In this document: positions 7,929 through 13,615 of the stretch, one piece after another
How positions within the stretch are numbered: the first letter of the stretch is position 1
Layout of the letters: each line of letters begins with the position of its first letter
Source of the DNA: CAJBVG01 sp943360385
Lineage (GTDB): Bacteria; Bacteroidota; Bacteroidia; Sphingobacteriales; Sphingobacteriaceae
NCBI GenBank assembly: GCA_943360385.1
Contig: CALRIM020000065.1
Span: 1-15,911, forward strand
Direction of reading: 5' to 3'
Length of the DNA stretch: 15,911 nucleotides
Notes under the pieces: generated by a model
Database searches by the model: none
What the model was told of the DNA's origin: nothing
Seen by the model: only the letters and a program-made list of their open reading frames with translations
Position numbers and translations under genes: made by a program

Positions 7929-8552
7929 TTAGTTAAAAAACGAAACCTCTCCAGTAGCAATATCATGTATACCGCCAACGATTCCGATTTCTTTGTTTTC
8001 TATCATTTCCTTTAAAATTGGACTGCGTTCCATGATTGATTTTACGGTACGTTTTACATTTAATTGTGCAACGTTTTCTACGAAAACCGCATTGCTCGAA
8101 TTTCTATTTTCGGTAGTAGTAGTTTCCTCATCCACCGCTGGGCGAATCTTTGTTAACAATGCAGTAAGGTTACCCATTTCTACGTGATCACATGCACCTT
8201 TAACTGCACCGCATTTAGTATGACCAAGTACAATAATTATCTTTGCGCCTGCCACTTTGCAACCAAATTCCATACTGCCTAAAATATCTTCGTTTAAAAT
8301 ATTTCCAGCAATTCGTACACTGAATACATCTCCCAATCCTTGGTCGAAAATTAATTCCGCGGAAGTGCGACTATCAATGCAACTCAAAATAACTGCAAAA
8401 GGATGTTGACCATCTGAAGTTTCGTTTGCTTGTTGCAATAAATTTCTGTTCACTTTTAAATTGCTAACAAATCTCTTGTTACCATCTTTTAATAATTCCA
8501 ATGCCATACTTGGTGTAATGGCTTCTTGCATTTCTTTTGTTAATGTTTTCAT
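7929..8552 (-). CDS. Beta-class carbonic anhydrase
   Basis: Cytosolic zinc enzyme (207 residues) interconverting CO2 and bicarbonate. The zinc ligands are Cys58 in LSCIDSRTS (57-65), His111 and Cys114 in GHTKCGA (110-116). The Asp60/Arg62 dyad of CxDSR is intact, and RIAGN (80-84) and GGIHDIATGEV (193-203) are usual family motifs. Length is normal and no signal peptide is present, so the enzyme should be in the cytoplasm. Its ATG is 23 bp after the stop of the bestrophin-like channel gene, so the two are probably one transcript and may handle bicarbonate together. A strong hairpin terminator follows. Assignment is firm; the link with the channel is inferred from gene order. Confidence 0.96.
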   Translation of the reverse strand: MKTLTKEMQEAITPSMALELLKDGNKRFVSNLKVNRNLLQQANETSDGQHPFAVILSCIDSRTSAELIFDQGLGDVFSVRIAGNILNEDILGSMEFGCKVAGAKIIIVLGHTKCGAVKGACDHVEMGNLTALLTKIRPAVDEETTTTENRNSSNAVFVENVAQLNVKRTVKSIMERSPILKEMIENKEIGIVGGIHDIATGEVSFFN

Positions 8553-8575
8553 ACTTCTTAGGGTTTTTTATTAGT

Positions 8576-9469
8576 TTATAATTGATAAAATTTTTCTATT
8601 GTAAATGGTGAAGGAATTTCCTTTTCTTTTAATAATTGTTTGATATTTATTTCGATTGTTCTAGCAATTGCAGTTACCGCGGTATCGGTTGGTCTATTTT
8701 CAAACGGGTCTTGCATATGCGTTGCCGATTTTTCTAAAAGAAAAAATGCGGATGAGATGAGGAGCAATAATGGAATTTCAAACCACCCTCCTACTTCATT
8801 TAAGGATATCGATAAGGTAACTACAAACAGATAAATAATGGCATGTAAAAACAATCGATAGGTTACAGGAAAAACCGTTGTTTTTATTCGTTCTGATTTT
8901 CCTTGAGCGTCGCATAACCGAACCAAGGTGTTATCTAGTTGAACCTGCGTGAAAACATCAATTAAATTATTCTCTTTTAAATATTTAATATCTATACTAT
9001 GTAATTGAAGGAGTGCTAGTGCTTTATTATTGTGCTGCTTTATATCATTCATTTCTTCTGAAGAAATAAAGGAGTCTAAATTATCGGTGGGATTTAATCC
9101 TCGGAGCGATTGCCCCAATGCATAACACCAAGCAATTTGCCTAAATGCAATTTTTCTTATCCGTTCTTCATTTCCTTTTGGAATAAAGCCTTGTAATTGC
9201 AGCACAAAACTACGAGAATCGTTCACTATACTTCCCCAAACTTTACGAGCTTCCCACCATCTATCATACGATTGGCTTAGTTTAAAGGATAGCAAAATGG
9301 AAATGGCTGTACCAATAAAGGCTGGTATAGTTAAGGGCATTTCGGGCAGCAAATTGGCATACCTATTCGTAATAAAAAGCACCGCTAGCGATAATATAAG
9401 TACATACACAAAGTCGTACTTCACCTTATTTACGATGTACAGGGGTGGTATTCTTTTGTTGAGTAACAT
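8576..9469 (-). CDS. Bestrophin-like anion channel family protein
   Basis: Inner-membrane protein of 297 residues in the bestrophin/UPF0187 family. Hydrophobic helices lie near 19-36, 48-63, 205-224 and 230-248. Family motifs are LSQSYDRWWEARKVWGSIVN (64-83), NDSRSF (83-88) and DPFENRPTDT (254-263) after the last helix. Eukaryotic bestrophins are anion channels and photosynthetic relatives are linked to bicarbonate movement, whereas a studied Klebsiella homologue conducts sodium, so ion choice cannot be settled from sequence. The gene directly downstream encodes carbonic anhydrase, which favours bicarbonate here. ATG at 9469; a TATCTTTG promoter box lies 22 bp upstream, giving a short leader. 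The divergent TetR gene may regulate it. Confidence 0.88.
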   Translation of the reverse strand: MLLNKRIPPLYIVNKVKYDFVYVLILSLAVLFITNRYANLLPEMPLTIPAFIGTAISILLSFKLSQSYDRWWEARKVWGSIVNDSRSFVLQLQGFIPKGNEERIRKIAFRQIAWCYALGQSLRGLNPTDNLDSFISSEEMNDIKQHNNKALALLQLHSIDIKYLKENNLIDVFTQVQLDNTLVRLCDAQGKSERIKTTVFPVTYRLFLHAIIYLFVVTLSISLNEVGGWFEIPLLLLISSAFFLLEKSATHMQDPFENRPTDTAVTAIARTIEINIKQLLKEKEIPSPFTIEKFYQL

Positions 9470-9491
9470 ATCTTTTTCTGTTTAGTTCGGA

Positions 9492-9499
9492 CAAAGATA
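9492..9499 (-). promoter_or_regulatory. Bacteroidota-type -7 promoter box for bestrophin-carbonic anhydrase
   Basis: Minus-strand TATCTTTG matches the phylum consensus TAnnTTTG exactly and is 22 bp before the ATG of the channel gene, implying a leader of roughly 15 nt. No good TTTG -33 element is visible upstream, only an A/T tract. Confidence 0.6.
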
Positions 9500-9530
9500 G
9501 TAAAGGTTTATTAAATAATAGTAATACTAT
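9497..9530. promoter_or_regulatory. Candidate TetR operator in the divergent intergenic region
   Basis: ATAGTA-A-TACTAT (9518-9530) is a perfect 6-bp palindrome with one central base. The half-site ATAGTAA also occurs at 9497-9503, exactly 21 bp (two helical turns) from the copy at 9518-9524, and overlaps the bestrophin -7 box. Position and symmetry suit binding by the divergently encoded TetR protein; this is inference. Confidence 0.35.
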
Positions 9531-9557
9531 CATAAATAATTGTAAAAATATTTTTCG

Positions 9558-9565
9558 TAGTTTTG
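9558..9565 (+). promoter_or_regulatory. TAnnTTTG box upstream of the TetR gene
   Basis: TAGTTTTG fits the TAnnTTTG consensus and a TTG lies 15 bp upstream (9540-9542). Transcription would begin near 9571, making the ATG at 9572 essentially leaderless, or favouring the next in-frame ATG at 9596. The conflict lowers confidence. Confidence 0.4.
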
Positions 9566-9571
9566 GGGCAA

Positions 9572-10249
9572 ATGAAGCTACAATTACAAATTAAGATGAA
9601 TGAGGCCCTATTCCTCCGCAATCCAGAAAGTTCGGAATTGGGCAAAAACATACTAAAACATAGCATTCAGCTAATCTCTAAGACCGGTTTTGAAGCGTTT
9701 ACCTTTAAAAAACTCGCTGAAGATATTGGCACAACAGAGGCTGGAATTTATCGATACTTCGAAAACAAGCATAAATTATTGGTTTACCTTACCGCATGGT
9801 ATTGGGGTTGGTTAGAATTTCAAATTAGCTATCATACTAATAACATCGAAGAGCCAAACATCAAACTAAAAAAAGTAATAAAGCTATTGGCTACCGCTGT
9901 AGAAGACGATGAACAAACCAGTTATATTAACGAGCATTTATTACATCAAATAATTATTGCCGAAGGTTCTAAAGCATACCTAACCAAACAAGTAAGCGAA
10001 GATAATAAGCAACAATTTTTTAAACCCTATAAGGATCTCTGTGCACTTGTAGGAACCATGATTACGGAATGCAATCCAAAATATAAATATCCAAAATCAT
10101 TGGCTTCAACCATTATAGAAATGGCTCATTTTCAAAATTACTTTATGAAAAATTTACCATCACTTACAGACTTTGGAAAATCGAAAGAAGAAACAGAAGT
10201 GGCGGAGTTCTTGGTGGATTTGGTGTTTGCAAGACTTAAGAAGAATTAG
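9572..10249 (+). CDS. TetR/AcrR-family transcriptional regulator
   Basis: DNA-binding repressor-type protein of 225 residues from the ATG at 9572. The N-terminal helix-turn-helix is FTFKKLAEDIGTTEAGIYRYF (43-63), a textbook TetR recognition region followed by ENKHKLLVYL. The C-terminal ligand-binding part is unlike any I can assign to an inducer. Alternative starts are a TTG at 9563 and an ATG at 9596 (removing eight residues); the segment MKLQLQIKMNEALFLRNP looks like part of the protein, so 9572 is preferred. It is the only plus-strand gene in the window and is divergent from the bestrophin-carbonic anhydrase operon, the likely target, with a palindromic operator candidate between them. Its stop codon sits inside an 8-bp tandem array. 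Confidence 0.9.
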   Translation: MKLQLQIKMNEALFLRNPESSELGKNILKHSIQLISKTGFEAFTFKKLAEDIGTTEAGIYRYFENKHKLLVYLTAWYWGWLEFQISYHTNNIEEPNIKLKKVIKLLATAVEDDEQTSYINEHLLHQIIIAEGSKAYLTKQVSEDNKQQFFKPYKDLCALVGTMITECNPKYKYPKSLASTIIEMAHFQNYFMKNLPSLTDFGKSKEETEVAEFLVDLVFARLKKN

Positions 10250-10281
10250 CCAATTAGCTAATGTGCCAATGTGCCAATTGG
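10242..10281. repeat. Octad array overlapping the TetR stop codon
   Basis: Five consecutive 8-bp units, AGAATTAG-adjacent GAATTAGC, CAATTAGC, TAATGTGC, CAATGTGC and CAATTGGT (10243-10282 in register), begin inside the last codons of the TetR gene; the TAG stop (10247-10249) is part of the first unit. Words CAATGTGC and CAATTAGC recur in the 72-bp repeats that follow. Confidence 0.7.
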
Positions 10282-10289
10282 TAGGAATA

Positions 10290-10361
10290 CATTAGACGTA
10301 AATCAATGTGCCAATTAGCCAATGTGCCAATTAGCAGGAAATAAGTAGGATGAAAGACGAA
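10290..10361. repeat. 72-bp direct repeat, copy 1 (left of higBA)
   Basis: Matches 11091-11162 at 68 of 72 positions by eye, without gaps. It contains four octads (CAATGTGC, CAATTAGC, CAATGTGC, CAATTAGC at 10304-10335), a spacer AGGAAATAAGTAGGATGAA, and the first heptad AGACGAA of the array that follows. The two copies bracket the higBA genes. Confidence 0.9.
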
Positions 10362-10431
10362 GGACTATGGACGAAGGACGTAAGACGAAGAACGTTGGAC
10401 GATGGACGTAAGACGGTGGACGTAGAATGCA
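10355..10431. repeat. Heptad array abutting the higA stop codon
   Basis: Eleven 7-bp units in unbroken register (AGACGAA, GGACTAT, GGACGAA, GGACGTA and so on; consensus RGACKWW, last unit degenerate) end at base 10431, directly before the higA stop (CTA at 10432-10434). Substitutions cluster at unit positions 1 and 5-7, with no indels. Confidence 0.85.
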
Positions 10432-10725
10432 CTAAGCTGCATCACATTGTTTAATTGCTTGAAGCTCTTTTTTCTTTTCCACCTTTTCAACTTCGATATC
10501 AAAATCGTTTTGTAATCCTAGCCAAAATTTTGCTGAATTTCCAAAATATATAGATAACCTTAATGCCGTATCGGCGGTAATTCTCCTATTTCCATTAATG
10601 ATAGAAGATATTCTTGTTTGTGGTATACCAATATCCTTAGAAAGTTTGTAAGCACTAATCTCCAAAGGCAATAAGAATTCCTTCAATAATATTTCTCCTG
10701 GATGAATATTTTTTATTTTTTTCAT
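10432..10725 (-). CDS. higA: HigA-family antitoxin (HTH/XRE)
   Basis: Antitoxin of 97 residues from the ATG at 10725; a TTG at 10749 would overlap higB and is less likely. It opens with the HigA-type IHPGEILLKEFL, then a helix-turn-helix YKLSKDIGIPQTRISSIING (26-45), RRITADTALRLSIYFG and the typical FWLGLQNDFDIE. It should neutralise the HigB RNase by direct binding and repress its own promoter through the HTH. The toxin gene lies 10 bp upstream in the same direction, the toxin-first order characteristic of higBA. The stop codon directly abuts a heptad repeat array, and the module sits between two 72-bp direct repeats, suggesting it arrived or was duplicated as a unit. Confidence 0.93.
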   Translation of the reverse strand: MKKIKNIHPGEILLKEFLLPLEISAYKLSKDIGIPQTRISSIINGNRRITADTALRLSIYFGNSAKFWLGLQNDFDIEVEKVEKKKELQAIKQCDAA

Positions 10726-10735
10726 GTTGAAATTA

Positions 10736-11017
10736 TTAGTGATAATCAATTATTTCTACTTCCTCTGCAATTCCATTGTTCCACTTAAATATAATTCGCC
10801 ATCTATTATTAATTCTAATGGAATAAAATTCTTTATAGTTCCCTTTCAATTTCTCTAGTTTGTTTGAAGGTGGAATTTGTAAATCGATGATGTTTTGGGA
10901 ACTATTTAACATTCTTAATTTCCTCCTTGCATTTTCTTGAACATCGATTGATAAACTACCAACTCTCTCTCCTTCCCAAATCTTCTTAGTTACCTTATCA
11001 CCAAATGATAATATCAT
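10736..11017 (-). CDS. higB: HigB-family toxin (RelE-fold mRNA interferase)
   Basis: Toxin of 93 residues, the normal size for ribosome-dependent RelE/HigB mRNA endonucleases. The segments KIWEGERVGSL (12-22), ARRKLRMLNSS (30-40), LQIPPSNKLEKLKGN (46-60), and YSIRINNRWRIIFKW (65-79) follow the HigB pattern; the basic cluster in RINNRWRIIFKW supplies the expected RNA-binding and catalytic residues. ATG at 11017 lies 25 bp from a TACCTTTG promoter box, with an 11-bp palindrome in between, probably the HigA operator. The antitoxin gene follows after 10 bp. The reading frame looks intact, so the module may be functional. Confidence 0.93.
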   Translation of the reverse strand: MILSFGDKVTKKIWEGERVGSLSIDVQENARRKLRMLNSSQNIIDLQIPPSNKLEKLKGNYKEFYSIRINNRWRIIFKWNNGIAEEVEIIDYH

Positions 11018-11029
11018 AATCCCGCCTCA

Positions 11030-11040
11030 CGTTACTAACG
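11030..11040. promoter_or_regulatory. Palindromic operator candidate for HigA
   Basis: CGTTA-C-TAACG is a perfect 11-bp palindrome located between the -7 box and the higB start, where transcription would initiate. This is a typical place for autorepression by the HigA helix-turn-helix. Confidence 0.5.
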
Positions 11041-11041
11041 C

Positions 11042-11049
11042 CAAAGGTA
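11042..11049 (-). promoter_or_regulatory. Bacteroidota-type -7 promoter box for higBA
   Basis: Minus-strand TACCTTTG matches TAnnTTTG and lies 24 bp upstream of the higB ATG. A T-rich tract precedes it, but no clear TTTG -33 element is visible. Confidence 0.55.
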
Positions 11050-11090
11050 AGTAAAAAAAGTGAAAGAAGATAATCCATTAGGTAATCTGT

Positions 11091-11162
11091 CATTGGACCT
11101 AAATCAATGTGCCAATTAGCCAATGTGCCAATTGGTAGGAAATAAGTAGGATGAAAGACGAA
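11091..11162. repeat. 72-bp direct repeat, copy 2 (right of higBA)
   Basis: Second copy of the 10290-10361 repeat, 801 bp further on and in the same orientation; four mismatches were counted (two in the first nine bases, two where AGC reads GGT). It is again followed by RGACKWW heptads. Confidence 0.9.
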
Positions 11163-11281
11163 TTACGATGGACTATGGACGATGGACTATGGACGAAGGA
11201 CGTTGGACGTAAGACGATGGACGTAAGACGATGGACGTTGGACGATGGACGATGGACGATGGACGTAAGACGATGGACGAC
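11156..11281. repeat. 18-unit heptad array abutting the radical SAM stop codon
   Basis: Eighteen 7-bp units without a single indel (mostly GGACGAT, GGACGTA, AGACGAT, GGACTAT, GGACGTT; consensus RGACKWW) end at 11281, directly against the stop codon TTA (minus-strand TAA) at 11282-11284. It is the longest array in the window. Confidence 0.9.
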
Positions 11282-12199
11282 TTAAAGTGCTGAGCCTTGC
11301 TTGATTCCTCTTTCCATAAACACTCGATCAATTTGTTGTTGCATTACGGCCTTTTTCATTCCCCAGTTTGGAGCAATCAACATGTCTTGATCTGAAAGTC
11401 CGAAGAGGCGTTGAATAATAATATCATCGCGCAGAAGTGGAATAAATTTGCAAAGGAAATCGGTGTATTCTTCGAGTGAAAATAATTTGAATGGGTTACG
11501 TTTGTACATCACTCCCATGATGGATCCCTCCACAATATGTAGATGGTGAAGCTTCACATATTTTATGGTTTTATTTTTATTAATAACGTCGGCATATTTC
11601 AACATCATTTCTTCTGTTTCCCAAGGGAAACCAAAAATGGTGTGTACACAAGCCTCTACTGGTGAATCTTTAAATAATGCTAACGCATTTTCTAAATCTT
11701 CGTGTGTACATCCTCTATTAATTTTTGCTAATGTTTCGTTGTAAATAGATTCCATGCCCATCTCAATATCTACGTCAAATCTATCGGTATAGCTTTCCAA
11801 TAACTTTACTTTTTCGGCATCAATACAGTCCGGACGAGTACCAATAGAAAGTCCAACAATATCTTCTGTATAATAGCTCAACGCTTCATCATACATCGAT
11901 TTTAAATAGTGCGTAGGCGCATAAGTATTTGTATTTGGCTGAAAGTACACTATAATTTTATCGGCCTTATAACTCGCCTTTGCTTGTTTCACCCCTATTT
12001 CCATTTGCTCTGCAATAGTTGGTTGCTTACGTGCTGTTTCTGGTGTAAAGGAATCTACATTACAATACGTACAACCTCCATACCCTTTAGAGCCGTCTCT
12101 ATTTGGGCATGTAAACCCACCATCTACAATAACCTTGTAAATTCTTTGCCCTTTATACTTCTCACGAAGGTGTTCACTGTAGGAATTGTAGCCGCGCAT
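11282..12199 (-). CDS. YhcC-type radical SAM protein (TIGR01212-like)
   Basis: Radical S-adenosylmethionine enzyme of 305 residues. The iron-sulfur cluster cysteines are Cys31, Cys43 and Cys46 in TCPNRDGSKGYGGCTYC (30-46), the wide CX11CX2C spacing typical of the YhcC/TIGR01212 group and related to the Elp3 type. Other family segments are IVYFQPNTNTYAP (103-115), GLSIGTRPDC (135-144), DIEMGMES (159-166), HTIFGFPWET (196-205) and the C-terminal IAPNWGMKKA. The reaction is not known to me. ATG at 12199. Upstream lie TTATTGG heptads and the shared 16-mer GTGAGTTGTGAATTAT; downstream the stop codon directly abuts the RGACKWW array. Family assignment is firm. Confidence 0.92.
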   Translation of the reverse strand: MRGYNSYSEHLREKYKGQRIYKVIVDGGFTCPNRDGSKGYGGCTYCNVDSFTPETARKQPTIAEQMEIGVKQAKASYKADKIIVYFQPNTNTYAPTHYLKSMYDEALSYYTEDIVGLSIGTRPDCIDAEKVKLLESYTDRFDVDIEMGMESIYNETLAKINRGCTHEDLENALALFKDSPVEACVHTIFGFPWETEEMMLKYADVINKNKTIKYVKLHHLHIVEGSIMGVMYKRNPFKLFSLEEYTDFLCKFIPLLRDDIIIQRLFGLSDQDMLIAPNWGMKKAVMQQQIDRVFMERGIKQGSAL

Positions 12200-12229
12200 T
12201 TTTAATTGTGAGTTGTGAATTATAAATTG

Positions 12230-12282
12230 TTATTGGGTTATTGGTTATTGGTTATTGGGTTATTTAGTTATTGATTATTTAG
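12230..12282. repeat. TTATTGG-type 7/8-bp array
   Basis: Seven consecutive units TTATTGGG, TTATTGG, TTATTGG, TTATTGGG, TTATTTAG, TTATTGA, TTATTTAG. Unlike the RGACKWW array it mixes 7- and 8-bp units. It lies 30 bp upstream of the radical SAM start and may overlap its promoter; no TAnnTTTG box was found here. Confidence 0.8.
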
Positions 12283-12302
12283 ACCTAAAAAAAAGAACAG
12301 TA

Positions 12303-12378
12303 TAACTTAATAACTTAGTAACTTAATAACTTAATAACATAGTAACTTAATAACTTAATAACATAGTAACTTAATAAC
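12303..12378. repeat. Octad array abutting the outer-membrane protein stop codon
   Basis: Nine 8-bp units in register (TAACTTAA, TAACTTAG, TAACTTAA, TAACTTAA, TAACATAG, TAACTTAA, TAACTTAA, TAACATAG, TAACTTAA) plus TAAC end at 12378, directly before the stop (CTA at 12379-12381). A higher-order 24-bp period (TAACTTAA, TAACTTAA, TAACATAG) is visible. Confidence 0.9.
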
Positions 12379-13491
12379 CTATTTCTTTTTTCCTAAATCA
12401 AACGAATCTCTGTAGGTCAAAAACAAACTATTCGAAAACTCGAAACTTGGATCATCTAAATCAATATAGGGTTCTAGTCTAGCGGAAATAGTAAAGTTTT
12501 TGCTGATTTCGTAATCAGATATCAATCTAAAAAACAATAGACTGCGTGATGTTTGATAATATCCTACATTATTTATTTGATCACTTACCGAACTATACAA
12601 AGGTGCTCCATGAACTGCATAAAAATTATCAGCTTTCCAATAGGTAGTACTTACAGATGTATGTCCGAATTTCCAACCTAAATTTGCCATTATACCGTAT
12701 CCATTTTTTGTTGGATAAATTTTGGTAAACGAAAAATCATTAAAGGTCATCAATTGAGCATCCGCAAATAAATAATGATGTGGTTTATTATTATAATGGT
12801 ATTTAAATTCTGCGCCAATGGCTGTGTTTAATAGCGTTTGCAAAGGTCTATCTGGTGTATCAATTTGTCCACCTTTGTGGTATGCTAGAAAAGAAAAAGG
12901 AATGTTTACTTCTAATTTATCTCCTTTTTTGATATTCCAATCGCCATGGAATCCTCCAGAAATTTGTTCTTGCACTGGAGAGATTTTGTAAATCATGTTC
13001 TCCCAATTTATCCAAGCATCAAAATGCAAAGTAGAATCATCGTATATAAATTGATTCCCAAATTCTAAATGATTAGTAATAATTCGATCGTAATTATAAA
13101 TAGCTTCGGGTAAATGATGTGACGCATTTCCTTTCAATTGCCCTGCTATTATTTGCCATTTCCCAGGATGATAATTTATTCGAAAAGTTGTTTGGTTATC
13201 ATATAATCCTCTTGCTCCATAATCTTTACGCAAATACAAACCACCTTCTAAACTTAAATTCTTTTGTGGGTTAAACGTAACTGTAGGCTGAAGTATAGTC
13301 CCGAAATAAGTGATACCATCGGCAAACTTATTGAAGTACTCATAATTGCGCATAAAGTTGTGATTGTACACATTTAACTGCCATTTCGAATCTGTAATAG
13401 AACTATTGTTTTCCAGTAGGGCGTTGTTTACCTGCGCCTTTGCAACAAAAGAAAATAGAAAAAGGGAAAGGGTCAGTTTTAGTACTTTCAT
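12379..13491 (-). CDS. Putative outer-membrane beta-barrel protein with signal peptide
   Basis: Protein of 370 residues starting at the ATG at 13491, where a clear signal peptide begins: MKVLKLTLSLFLFSFVAKAQ, with likely cleavage after Ala19. A longer open frame runs to 13596, but the extra 35 residues come from repeat DNA (VPERSRREG is the translation of the repeat at 13559-13587) and are not protein-coding. The mature part alternates polar and hydrophobic residues in short aromatic-rich strands (for example HYLFADAQLMTFNDFSF, YEISKNFTISARLEPYIDL), as in a beta-barrel of the outer membrane. No TonB plug or catalytic motif is visible, so function is unknown. A TATCTTCG sequence, one base off the -7 consensus, lies just before the start. 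The stop abuts an octad array. Confidence 0.75.
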   Translation of the reverse strand: MKVLKLTLSLFLFSFVAKAQVNNALLENNSSITDSKWQLNVYNHNFMRNYEYFNKFADGITYFGTILQPTVTFNPQKNLSLEGGLYLRKDYGARGLYDNQTTFRINYHPGKWQIIAGQLKGNASHHLPEAIYNYDRIITNHLEFGNQFIYDDSTLHFDAWINWENMIYKISPVQEQISGGFHGDWNIKKGDKLEVNIPFSFLAYHKGGQIDTPDRPLQTLLNTAIGAEFKYHYNNKPHHYLFADAQLMTFNDFSFTKIYPTKNGYGIMANLGWKFGHTSVSTTYWKADNFYAVHGAPLYSSVSDQINNVGYYQTSRSLLFFRLISDYEISKNFTISARLEPYIDLDDPSFEFSNSLFLTYRDSFDLGKKK

Positions 13492-13504
13492 TGTGCGAAG
13501 ATAA

Positions 13505-13554
13505 CAATTTGAACAATGTGCCAATATGCCAATTTGAACAATATGCCAATTTGA
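13505..13554. repeat. CAATNTGM octad cluster upstream of the outer-membrane protein gene
   Basis: Units CAATTTGA, CAATGTGC, CAATATGC, CAATTTGA, CAATATGC and CAATTTGA follow each other with an occasional extra base. CAATGTGC is the word also used at 10267-10327 and 11104-11127. The decamer CAATTTGAAC occurs at 13505, 13530 and 13547. Confidence 0.75.
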
Positions 13555-13600
13555 ACCCTCCCTTCGGCTACGCTCAGGGACCGTCACATCGTTCAAATTG
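13547..13600. repeat. Nested inverted repeat containing a PERSRRE-type element
   Basis: Outer arms CAATTTGAAC (13547-13556) and GTTCAAATTG (13591-13600) are a perfect 10-bp inverted repeat. Inside, TCCCT (13559-13563) and AGGGA (13576-13580) flank TCGGCTACGCTC. The core CCCTTCGGCTACGCTCAGGG resembles a short GC-rich repeat I recognise from many Bacteroidota intergenic regions, often mistranslated as PERSRRE. It sits between hemE and the outer-membrane protein gene and could form a stem-loop in the hemE 3' transcript; no T run follows. Confidence 0.75.
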
Positions 13601-13615
13601 TCTAATGTCCTGTGT

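Noticed and set aside
10726..10749. TTG start for HigA overlapping higB
   Set aside because: The ATG at 10725 gives the usual HigA length, and the conserved sequence begins right after it.
10242..11281. Possible CRISPR array
   Set aside because: Units are 7-8 bp with no unique spacers of 25-40 bp and no cas genes nearby; the 72-bp repeats occur only twice.
13492..13596. N-terminal extension of the outer-membrane protein by 35 residues
   Set aside because: It translates intergenic repeat DNA (VPERSRREG and CAATNTGC words), and a clear signal peptide begins at the internal ATG at 13491.
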